From an uncultured Oscillospiraceae bacterium (GTDB taxonomy: Bacteria > Bacillota > Clostridia > Oscillospirales > Oscillospiraceae): DNA of 6,889 bases. The position numbers and the translations under genes are program-made. The stretch lies in the NCBI GenBank assembly GCA_900751035.1, contig CAADSF010000331.1, positions 1 through 6,889 on the forward strand, read 5' to 3'. How positions within the stretch are numbered: the first letter of the stretch is position 1; each line of letters begins with the position of its first letter. The notes under the pieces are model-generated. The model was not told the DNA's origin. It did no database searches and worked only from the letters and a program-made list of their open reading frames with translations. Of the stretch, positions 1-5,107 are shown in pieces.

Positions 1-1
1 C

Positions 2-367
2 CCGACCCTTGGCGCGTACATCCTCAGCGAGATCGGAGACATCAGCCGTTTTTCCTCCGCGGCAAAGCTTGCCGCTTACGCGGGGATCGATCCAACCATG
101 CGGCAGTCTGGCGAATACAACGGCGTCAGAAACCGTATGTCCAAACGAGGCTCGCCTTATTTGCGGCACGCTATTTGGCTGACGGCTTCATCGGCGGTGC
201 TTCACGATCCGGCACTGAAGCTTTATTTCCAGAAAAAACGGGAGGAAGGGAAGCCCTACATGGCATCCGTGGGCCACGCCTGCAGGAAGATGGTCTCCAT
301 CATTTACGCCGTTATGAGAGACAACAAGGCCTACACGCCCTGCATCCCAAATGAGATTTCAGCTTGA
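2..367 (+). CDS. IS110-family transposase, 3' part (partial at window edge)
   Basis: This is the C-terminal 121 residues of an IS110/IS116/IS902-type transposase; the 5' part lies outside the window. The frame is open from base 2 to the TGA at 365-367. The visible part is the C-terminal transposase domain: a helix-hairpin-helix-like stretch (TLGAYILSEIGDISRFSS), then AAYAGIDP, then QSGEYNG with a serine codon at 107-109, then a basic SKRGSPYLRHAIW motif. Family members use a DEDD N-terminal domain together with a conserved serine in this C-terminal region; I take the QSG serine to be that one, which is inference. The end of the protein (MVSIIYAVMRDNKAYTP) is typical of the family, so the C-terminus looks intact. 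A diverged repeat begins within about 30 bases of the stop codon, so any IS sequence 3' of the gene must be short, unless the repeat itself belongs to the element. Confidence 0.9.
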   Translation, partial: PTLGAYILSEIGDISRFSSAAKLAAYAGIDPTMRQSGEYNGVRNRMSKRGSPYLRHAIWLTASSAVLHDPALKLYFQKKREEGKPYMASVGHACRKMVSIIYAVMRDNKAYTPCIPNEISA

Positions 368-657
368 CAAATTATAGCCGGTCTGTACTAAAATCGAACG
401 GCTTTCATCACTCAGAAAACCTCCCTGTAAAGTTCGTTTTTTCGTCCAAAACCGTTCCCGCAAATATCGCCCAAAAGTTACCGTCACAACGCTGTTCCCA
501 ACCGTTTCTCATCCCGCTTTTCAACTTCTCTCACAAACGGCCCACGTTTGCTTTCACAGTCGAAAGCGGGTACACACTCGCCTTCGCCAACAGGATCCCA
601 CACAACGGCACACACGGTGAAACAGGGGGCGTTTCGGACGGGGGCGCTATCATTACC
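364..657. repeat. Diverged interspersed repeat, copy 1
   Basis: This stretch aligns in the same orientation with 2552-2820. Bases 456-496 are identical to 2638-2678 over 41 positions. A second block (roughly 515-562) differs at only a few positions, and weaker similarity runs on to a shared CTATC near 652. The left limit is soft: the shared ATCGAACGGCTTT starts at 393, and a poorer match (GACAA then TTAT) reaches back to the transposase stop codon. The block holds the 3' part of the minus-strand gene plus about 90-120 bases of its downstream flank. Confidence 0.8.
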
Positions 658-943
658 CTCGACACGAGCTGCACGTTCACGAACATCCCCGGGCCGGGTG
701 TCAGAACGGCAAACTTTGCCGCTTTTGGGTCTTGGCTGGGTGTACTCTCGAAGAACGCAGAGAGCCTTCGGAACAGCGATGCGCTTATGCGCGTCGCTGT
801 TCCGAAGGCGTCGCGGCCCCGCTGGGCTGCGTGATCCAGTGAGTGCGCTATGGATTATGTGGTAAGCATGATTTGTTACGCATCGGCCGCCTCTCTATCG
901 GTGGTTTCCACTCACTGCTATCGTCAAATCTTCTGTATTCCAT
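484..943 (-). pseudogene. Minus-strand gene of unknown function, split by one frameshift; part of a repeated unit
   Basis: I do not recognise a characterised family. On the minus strand an ATG at 943 has a good AAGGAG site (953-958) and a promoter upstream. It reads MEYRRFDDSSEWKPPIERR and then stops at 848-850. A second minus-strand frame is open for 136 codons from 894 to 487 and ends at TGA 486-484. The 460-base span is not a multiple of three, so one frameshift between about 850 and 894 separates the two parts. The long frame includes RNSDAHKRIAVPKALCVLRE, VRERAARVEGNDSAPVRN and ESKRGPFVREVEKRDEKRL. It has no start codon in its upstream part, so it depends on the 943 start. The evidence for coding is the second copy at 2666-2820: over the last 24 codons six differences are synonymous and two are not, with the same TGA. 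The predicted product is basic, soluble and cysteine-containing. It could instead be a non-protein repeat that once coded, or a sequencing frameshift could have split a live gene. Confidence 0.6.
764..809. repeat. 21-bp hairpin with 4-base loop inside the minus-strand gene
   Basis: Arms 764-784 and 789-809 are inverted around the loop TTAT. Every position pairs in plus-strand RNA if the U780-G794 pair is allowed; in minus-strand RNA the same position is an A-C mismatch. No T-run follows on either side, so it is not an ordinary intrinsic terminator. It falls inside the long minus-strand frame (residues around RNSDAHKRIAVPK), so it may simply be a palindromic coding stretch. Confidence 0.75.
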
Positions 944-986
944 CGTAAAACACTCCTTGCGTTTCGATTTTTCCTGTGGTATTTTT

Positions 987-1017
987 ATCATAGTACTTGC
1001 TCTTGGCTTTCTGTCAA
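987..1017 (-). promoter_or_regulatory. Sigma-A-type promoter for the minus-strand gene
   Basis: On the minus strand a perfect TTGACA (1012-1017) precedes TATGAT (987-992) with a 19-base spacer. The overlapping TACTAT (990-995) would give 16 bases. The start codon at 943 and its AAGGAG site follow about 35-45 bases downstream, so promoter, ribosome site and ATG are in a normal arrangement. Confidence 0.65.
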
Positions 1018-1098
1018 GACGCATTTGAAAATTTTGAGGGTTTTGTGTACCTGATCGGGCGGGGGAGAGATGTTCAGTCTACCCATCTTTGCACTGCT

Positions 1099-1119
1099 CA
1101 CGTTGACTCTGTCAATGTG
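1099..1119. promoter_or_regulatory. Upstream palindrome, 9-bp arms (possible operator)
   Basis: Arms CACGTTGAC and GTCAATGTG flank TCT; eight of nine positions pair. The core TTGAC/GTCAA resembles Crp/Fnr-family half-sites, but the centre is three bases, not four. Its centre (1109) is 21.5 bases, about two helical turns, upstream of the centre of the next palindrome, so both would face the same side of the DNA. Confidence 0.45.
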
Positions 1120-1122
1120 TTA

Positions 1123-1138
1123 CATGATTCAGATCATG
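1123..1138. promoter_or_regulatory. Fnr/Crp-family-like operator
   Basis: CATGAT and ATCATG form a perfect inverted repeat around TCAG. The inner 14 bases match the Fnr consensus TTGAT-N4-ATCAA except for the outermost base on each side. The centre is 1130.5, about 39-41 bases before the predicted start site at 1169-1172, the classical class II activator position, and the promoter has no good -35 hexamer. An oxygen-, redox- or NO-responsive Crp/Fnr-type activator for the downstream polyferredoxin is therefore likely; no such regulator is encoded in the window. Confidence 0.6.
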
Positions 1139-1153
1139 AATTTTGCGTTCTCC

Positions 1154-1174
1154 TGCTATACTCAACGATGAGTA
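1154..1174 (+). promoter_or_regulatory. Extended -10 promoter of the NapH-like gene, with overlapping palindrome
   Basis: TGC followed by TATACT (1157-1162) is an extended -10 element. There is no recognisable -35 at 17 bases, consistent with activator dependence. A second perfect inverted repeat, TACTCA and TGAGTA around ACGA (1159-1174), covers the end of the -10 and the expected start site. That is where a repressor would block, or it could be a short hairpin at the mRNA 5' end. The 5' leader to the ATG at 1249 would be about 80 bases. Confidence 0.55.
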
Positions 1175-1248
1175 CAGAAGTGAAATGCATATCTCTGGAT
1201 ATTTATTAATAGGGAAGAAGCAGAAAGCAGAGGATCAAAAGAGTAACA

Positions 1249-2091
1249 ATGAAAAGCAATAACGGATTTCACAAATACGTGCCGTCCATGCTGCTGTTCC
1301 TGCTGTTTGAAGCAGTAGCGGCCACGCTGTGGCTCACAAAGAACAATTTATTCTACCTGCTGAATTTCAGCTACATCGGAGCCTGCCTTGGACTCGGAAC
1401 GGCACTCTTTACCGCCGGGAAGCGCTATGCCCGCCATTTCGTGCAGCTGGCGGTGGGCAGCTATATGCTGCTCTACCTCGGTGTCATCTCCCGCGAGAAT
1501 ATGCAGATCGAGGGCTTCTGGTACTATCTGTTTCTCGGCGTTTTTGAAGCGGCGACTATTCACTATGCAGTGGCAAAAATATTTGGCCCGCTGCTGTTCG
1601 GGCGAGGCTGGTGCGGCTATGCCTGCTGGACGGCCATGGTGCTGGATTTTCTGCCCTACAAGCAGCCGCAGAAGCCACGTGGGGAAAAACTGGGCGTTCT
1701 GCGCTATGTAATGTTCGTCCTGTCACTGGCACTGGTTTCGGGGCTGTTTCTGATGAAAGTTGCGCACTTGGAGCAAATCATGTTTTGGCTGTTCCTCGCC
1801 GGAAACGCGCTCTATTACCTTGCGGGCATTGCGCTGGCCTTTGTCTTCAAGGATAACCGGGCGTTCTGCAAGTATCTGTGTCCTATCACGGTATTCCTCA
1901 AGCCTATGAGTCACTTTTCTCTGCTGCGCGTCCACTGCGACGAGGAGAAGTGCGTCCACTGCGGCAAGTGCCTGCGGATCTGCCCGATGAATGTGGAGGT
2001 CAACAAGGAATCCCGCAAGCGGAAAAACGGAACGGAGTGTATTCTCTGCTACGAGTGCACAAAGGCCTGTCCCACAAAGGCGCTGCATTGA
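1249..2091 (+). CDS. NapH/MauN-type membrane-bound 4Fe-4S polyferredoxin
   Basis: A 280-residue membrane iron-sulfur protein that probably passes electrons between a membrane or quinone pool and a cytoplasmic or extracytoplasmic acceptor. About six hydrophobic helices are visible (near 12-29, 39-56, 64-82, 91-114, 152-170 and 176-200). Two cysteine pairs typical of the NapH/NosR-like fold follow helices: WCGYAC (C122, C126) and FCKYLCP (C207, C211). The C-terminal domain carries two classical 4Fe-4S motifs, C235-x2-C238-x2-C241-x3-C245-P and C264-x2-C267-x2-C270-x3-C274-P. The usual partners (nap, nos, FMN-binding or ApbE genes) are absent nearby, so the acceptor is unknown. A weak AGAGGA (1229-1234) or AAAGAG (1238-1243) serves as ribosome site. 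The gene stands alone between its promoter and a strong terminator. A precise name such as napH is not justified. Confidence 0.9.
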   Translation: MKSNNGFHKYVPSMLLFLLFEAVAATLWLTKNNLFYLLNFSYIGACLGLGTALFTAGKRYARHFVQLAVGSYMLLYLGVISRENMQIEGFWYYLFLGVFEAATIHYAVAKIFGPLLFGRGWCGYACWTAMVLDFLPYKQPQKPRGEKLGVLRYVMFVLSLALVSGLFLMKVAHLEQIMFWLFLAGNALYYLAGIALAFVFKDNRAFCKYLCPITVFLKPMSHFSLLRVHCDEEKCVHCGKCLRICPMNVEVNKESRKRKNGTECILCYECTKACPTKALH

Positions 2092-2111
2092 TCTCCCGCC
2101 ACCCCTGCCAC

Positions 2112-2153
2112 AGAACAACGGAGCTTTCGCGTAAGCGAAAGCTCCGTTGTTCT
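2112..2153 (+). terminator. Intrinsic terminator after the NapH-like gene
   Basis: A perfect 19-bp stem (2112-2130 with 2135-2153) closes on the loop GTAA 20 bases after the stop codon. The 3' arm ends in a U-rich run (GTTGTTCTTATCT) and the 5' arm begins A-rich, so it may work in both directions. Confidence 0.85.
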
Positions 2154-2257
2154 TATCTGCCGGTAGAGCGTGACTTGAAACACGGTGCCGTTCGCTGCGG
2201 AGCTGAATGCCAAAATTTCCCCGCCCGGCTTTCTGCCAGTTCCTTGGCTGCTTATGA

Positions 2258-2350
2258 ATGCAGAAAGCGAGTATCTGCATCCTGCTCTACATGGTGCTGG
2301 CGACCAGCTTGAAAAAAGCCTATGTTCGTCACCACGGCGAGCTGCTGTAA
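2258..2350 (+). pseudogene. Remnant of a membrane-protein gene, C-terminal end
   Basis: The frame ending at TAA 2348-2350 reads ILLYMVLATSLKKAYVRHHG and then ELL. This is a hydrophobic helix followed by a charged tail, like the end of a small integral membrane protein. A stop lies directly before the ATG at 2258. In another frame the stretch just upstream (2215-2275) reads plausible protein (PVPWLLMNAESEYL), so a frameshift near 2276-2281 may have split the gene. The stop is followed 14 bases later by the start of another small membrane-protein frame with a good ribosome site, which suggests a former two-gene operon. I cannot name the family. A real 30-residue protein is possible but less likely. 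Confidence 0.35.
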
Positions 2351-2363
2351 GAGAAGGTACACA

Positions 2364-2538
2364 ATGAACCGGAAGAATATTTGGATGGCGCTGTTCGGAA
2401 CAGTGGGCTTGTTCGGACTCAACATGGGGTTTTTGGGTGTCCATGGCGGCGGTCACGCTGACCATGGTCGTGATGAATGTAGCCTTTTTGGGCATGAAGC
2501 CCCGGAAGAAAGTGACCGAAGAGATCAAAAACGCTTGA
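2364..2538 (+). pseudogene. Small membrane-protein gene, frameshifted
   Basis: The ATG at 2364 has AGAAGG (2352-2357) at normal spacing and reads MNRKNIWMALFGTVGLFG, a basic start and one helix. From about 2420 the sensible frame changes: a frame running to TGA 2536-2538 reads TWGFWVSMAAVTLTMVVMNV and then AFLGMKPRKKVTEEIKNA, a second helix and a lysine-rich tail. The original frame instead runs into glycine/histidine-rich nonsense and on into the repeat. Joining the two with one indel near 2418-2430 gives a two-helix protein of roughly 57 residues with a positively charged C-terminus. A shorter start at 2443 is also possible. The family is not recognised. Confidence 0.45.
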
Positions 2539-2551
2539 CCGGGCGGCAGCA

Positions 2552-2820
2552 TGGACAATTTATCTTGTGCTTTTATCGAACGGCTTTCCCTATTCAAAAA
2601 TTTGGCTTAAAAAGTTCGATTTTTCGCCAATAGACACTCCCGCAAATATCGCCCAAAAGTTACCGTCACAACGCTGTTTCAAACCGCTTTTCATCGCGTT
2701 TTTCAACTTCTCGCACAAATGGCCCACGTTTGCTTTCACGGGTAAAAATGGCACACACTCGGCTCGTCTCAAAGGATCGCACACAGCGGCTCACACGCCG
2801 AAACGTGTGTGCCCCTATCG
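2552..2820. repeat. Diverged interspersed repeat, copy 2
   Basis: Counterpart of 364-657 in the same orientation, with the 41-base identical block at 2638-2678. The right end fades at CTATC near 2820, so the 5' two-thirds of the minus-strand gene, its promoter and the large hairpin are absent. It begins about 14 bases after the stop of the preceding small gene. Confidence 0.8.
2666..2820 (-). pseudogene. Degenerate 3' fragment of the minus-strand gene (copy 2)
   Basis: The minus-strand reading ESKRGPFVREVEKRDEKRFE then TAL ends at TGA 2668-2666, matching the end of the gene at 484-943. Further 5' this copy has lost one base between the ECVP motif and ESKRG relative to copy 1, has a TGA where copy 1 has a TGT cysteine codon, and lacks about 15 bases. 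The recognisable part also includes VCDP and ECVP, which align with VWDP and ECVP in copy 1. No start codon, promoter or ribosome site is present, so it cannot be expressed as the full protein. Confidence 0.65.
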
Positions 2821-2956
2821 TCTTGTATGTTAAATAGGTCACGACTTGCAGGGCGGTTGCTTTTTGCGTGAACTCCAGATAAAGCCTATTCTTTGGTTCC
2901 TGATGCGCAGTTTTTGCGCTCCGGTGTTAAAATATAAAAGCGCTCAAATATTGCAG

Positions 2957-2986
2957 TTGGAAACACACGCAAGGACCTGTTATAAT
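2957..2986 (+). promoter_or_regulatory. Extended -10 promoter of the ECF/ABC operon
   Basis: TTGGAA (2957-2962) is followed after 18 bases by a perfect TATAAT (2981-2986) preceded by TG at 2978-2979, a consensus extended -10. Transcription would start near 2993, about 70 bases before the GTG start codon. A second -10-like TATACT (3038-3043) has no convincing -35. Confidence 0.6.
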
Positions 2987-3064
2987 TTTTATAAAATTTC
3001 TTTTGTATTTTTCATCCCTTTGGGTACTCTCGTTCGTTATACTGACAGAAAAGGCGGTGAGGCG

Positions 3065-3598
3065 GTGGAATACAGCGATTATGAACTGGTGCGCGGGATC
3101 AAAGGCGGAGATAAGAGCGCACTGGAGCTTTTGGTTCGCCGCTGGTATCCGCGAATTTACGGATATGTTTTCAAATTGACCGGGCATGAGCAGGACGCTT
3201 ATGACTTGACGCAGGATGTTTTTATCGCAATGATGCAGAGCATCGGCAGCTATACGCCGTGGAGGAAATTTGACAGCTGGCTGTTTACGATCGCCCATAA
3301 CAAGTGCATGGACTACTTTCGCTTTCGACAGAAAATCGTTCAGGCGGAAGACACCATGTTCGACCGACCCGATCCGGCTGCCTCGCTTGAAGATATGGCA
3401 GCGGTCTCCCTGTCCGTAAAAACCGCACTGGAGAAGCTGCCTGCCGCACAGCGGGAGGCAGTGATCTTACATCATTTCCACCAATTTACCGCAAAGGAGA
3501 TCGCGCGAATGACGAACACACCGCTGCCGACGGTCAAATCACGGCTTCGTGCCGCCAGAAACACACTTTCAAACGAACTGCGGGAGGACTTCGAATGA
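3065..3598 (+). CDS. ECF-type RNA polymerase sigma factor
   Basis: A 177-residue sigma-70-family factor of the extracytoplasmic-function type with only regions 2 and 4. Region 2 covers about 5-90 (ELVRGIKGGDKSALELLVRR, DAYDLTQDVF for -10 recognition, SWLFTIAHNKCMDYFR). A linker follows, and region 4 covers about 114-172 (ALEKLPAAQREAVILHH, then the helix-turn-helix FTAKEIARMTNTPLPTVKSR). I chose the GTG at 3065 because AAAGGCGGTGA (3050-3060) matches the anti-16S consensus at ten of eleven positions with ideal spacing. The open frame extends 73 codons further 5', but that part crosses the promoter and shows no protein character. The stop overlaps the next ATG (ATGA). Such factors usually transcribe their own operon and are held by a cognate membrane protein; the next gene is the only candidate here. 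The signal is unknown. Confidence 0.93.
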   Translation: MEYSDYELVRGIKGGDKSALELLVRRWYPRIYGYVFKLTGHEQDAYDLTQDVFIAMMQSIGSYTPWRKFDSWLFTIAHNKCMDYFRFRQKIVQAEDTMFDRPDPAASLEDMAAVSLSVKTALEKLPAAQREAVILHHFHQFTAKEIARMTNTPLPTVKSRLRAARNTLSNELREDFE

Positions 3599-4296
3599 AC
3601 GATCGAATGGAACAGGAAATCCGCCGCACCATTTTGCGGCTGCAAGCGTCCATGCCGGAGCCAAGGGACCGGCAGACGCCGGTCTTCACGCTGCTGCGGA
3701 TCGCCGCAGGTGAAATAAACGCGGGCCTGCTGCTTGGGCTTTTCGCGGGTGCATTGATTTTCGGTCTGCTCAGCGTCAGGGCTTTGTCCATGCCGATGCT
3801 GACGATTTTCTGTACCGCACCCATGCCGATGCTCCTGCTGTTTCATCGGTACGTGCTCGCCTGCAGTGAGCGTATGCGCGAATTGGAAGCTACGTTTCCG
3901 TATTCCTATCCGGAAATGTTAGCTGCGCGGTCCGTCGTGATCTCATGCTGCATGTTCGGTGCGCTGCTGCTGCTTTCCGTGACGCTGCACGTTTCTGCGG
4001 GGGAGGATCTTCTGCGGCTGGCGCTCTGCGGCGCGGTACCGGGCATCTATTTATGCACGCTGCTGCTGTTTCTGTCTGCCAGACTCCGTAATCCAGAAGG
4101 GCTATCCCTGCTTGCGCTCGTCTTCTGGGCAACGCTCTGCTTCCTCGTGACGGTGCTTCCGTTTGACCGGCTTTTGCAGCTCTGCTCCACTGCCGCCTAC
4201 GCAGCTCTGGCGGTCATCGGGCTGATTTTATACGGCATACTTGTGCACAACGTTCAACGAAGGAGGGAGCATTATGACATGGCTTATATCGGATGA
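3595..4296 (+). CDS. Six-helix membrane protein, candidate regulator of the ECF sigma factor
   Basis: A 233-residue protein with a charged cytoplasmic N-terminus (about 1-35, with amphipathic EQEIRRTILRLQASM) and six predicted membrane helices (near 40-60, 66-85, 112-131, 138-160, 169-189 and 196-217), ending in a basic tail. It has no zinc-finger anti-sigma motif (HxxxCxxC) and no ABC-2 permease signature. Its start overlaps the sigma-factor stop by four bases, the position normally held by an anti-sigma factor, so an unusual multi-helix anti-sigma or sensor is the leading idea; this is inference from position. Loop 90-111 (CSERMRELEATFPYSYPEML) is soluble and charged and could contact a partner. 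The alternative is a third membrane subunit of the transporter. It overlaps the next gene by 23 bases. Confidence 0.75.
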   Translation: MNDRMEQEIRRTILRLQASMPEPRDRQTPVFTLLRIAAGEINAGLLLGLFAGALIFGLLSVRALSMPMLTIFCTAPMPMLLLFHRYVLACSERMRELEATFPYSYPEMLAARSVVISCCMFGALLLLSVTLHVSAGEDLLRLALCGAVPGIYLCTLLLFLSARLRNPEGLSLLALVFWATLCFLVTVLPFDRLLQLCSTAAYAALAVIGLILYGILVHNVQRRREHYDMAYIG

Positions 4297-5107
4297 AGCC
4301 AGAAAGCACCGGGCGTTCCGCGAGGTCTGGGTCGCGTATCTCCTCGGCGGTCTGTATCTGCCGCTGGGGCTATACACAGAAATCTCGGAACAGAATTACA
4401 GCGCGCTCTATGATGCACAGCAAAAGTGGTTGTTTGTTCAGCAGAATATCTATTCCTATGGCGCGACGCTGACGGCGTTTCTGCTTGCGGTCGGATTGCC
4501 GCGGCTGGTCTGCTGTGAAAGGGAATACCGGACGGACGATCTGGTCGGGACGGCAGCGCTTGGCCGCCGGTGCACATGGAGAGCGAAAACGGCGTTTACA
4601 GTCCTCTATTGCGTGACCGTTGTTTTCATCATCGGCGCAGCCAGTCTGCTGGTAAACGGCGGCGCGTTCGGGTTCGAAGGTGCCCTCTCCCCTGTTGCCG
4701 GATGCGTGTATTTTGCGGATACGGCGCTGCCGCCGATGTCCAATCTTGCGTACTGTGCGCTCCAGTATGGCTTTCTGTTTCTGGGCGCGTTATATTTCGC
4801 CGGGTTTATCCTGATCGTTGCTGCGCTGACGCGGCGGACGGCGCTCAGTCTGTTCCTCTGCGGCGGAAGCTATCTGCTGTTTTTTGCGTATTCCGCTGTC
4901 GGGCCTCAGCTGCCGGAGTTCCTTCACGTGCTGTTCGACGCGCTCTATCGGTTCGGCTTCGGTGGGTATCTGCTGCAGGAGAGCTATTCGTGGGTCTTTC
5001 CATATTTATGGTCGGACGTATGGAAACCGGTCCTGCTGGGGCTTGGGATGATCCTTCTGGAATTTTTCATCTTTTGGAGGATCTGGCGGAGGAAGGCGAC
5101 GACATGA
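4274..5107 (+). CDS. ABC-2-type transporter permease subunit (first)
   Basis: A 277-residue membrane protein, probably one half of the membrane channel used by the ATPase encoded three genes on. About six helices are visible (near 18-35, 63-80, 107-127, 160-183, 189-208 and 251-271). Residues 82-105 (EREYRTDDLVGTAALGRR, then AK) show the pattern of an ABC-2 exporter coupling region: an acidic residue, a short run, then GR and a lysine before the next helix. The ATG at 4274 is chosen for AAGGAGG at 4260-4266 with seven-base spacing; the GTG at 4241 would add eleven residues without a ribosome site. It starts inside the previous gene and its TGA overlaps the next ATG, so translation is probably coupled. 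The substrate is unknown. Confidence 0.75.
   Translation: MTWLISDEARKHRAFREVWVAYLLGGLYLPLGLYTEISEQNYSALYDAQQKWLFVQQNIYSYGATLTAFLLAVGLPRLVCCEREYRTDDLVGTAALGRRCTWRAKTAFTVLYCVTVVFIIGAASLLVNGGAFGFEGALSPVAGCVYFADTALPPMSNLAYCALQYGFLFLGALYFAGFILIVAALTRRTALSLFLCGGSYLLFFAYSAVGPQLPEFLHVLFDALYRFGFGGYLLQESYSWVFPYLWSDVWKPVLLGLGMILLEFFIFWRIWRRKATT

Noticed and set aside
368..657. IS110 bridge RNA encoded in the repeat
   Set aside because: The conserved block carries a protein-coding substitution pattern on the minus strand, and I could not find paired loops matching donor or target ends. Left as an open question only.
364..834. Open plus-strand frame of 156 codons after the transposase
   Set aside because: It needs a TTG start with no ribosome site inside the transposase stop region, and differences from the second copy fall mainly on first and second codon positions. 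The minus strand is the coding one.
548..1028. Further open plus-strand frames
   Set aside because: No ribosome sites and low-complexity composition; they lie opposite the minus-strand gene and its promoter.
1723..2597. Long minus-strand open frames opposite and after the NapH-like gene
   Set aside because: They are antisense to a gene with clear cysteine motifs, or cross a terminator hairpin and frameshifted remnants; composition is not protein-like.
394..2820. Composite transposon formed by the two direct repeat copies around the NapH-like gene
   Set aside because: Copy 2 lacks any transposase and most of the unit, the copies are strongly diverged, and no target-site duplication is visible.
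2959..3060. ECF-type self-promoter (GGAAAC plus a downstream CGTT-like element)
   Set aside because: The GGAAAC overlaps the -35 of a better sigma-A-type promoter, and no convincing -10 partner at ECF spacing was seen.
2846..3064. Longer N-terminus for the sigma factor
   Set aside because: It would run through the extended -10 promoter, and the strong ribosome site fits the GTG at 3065.
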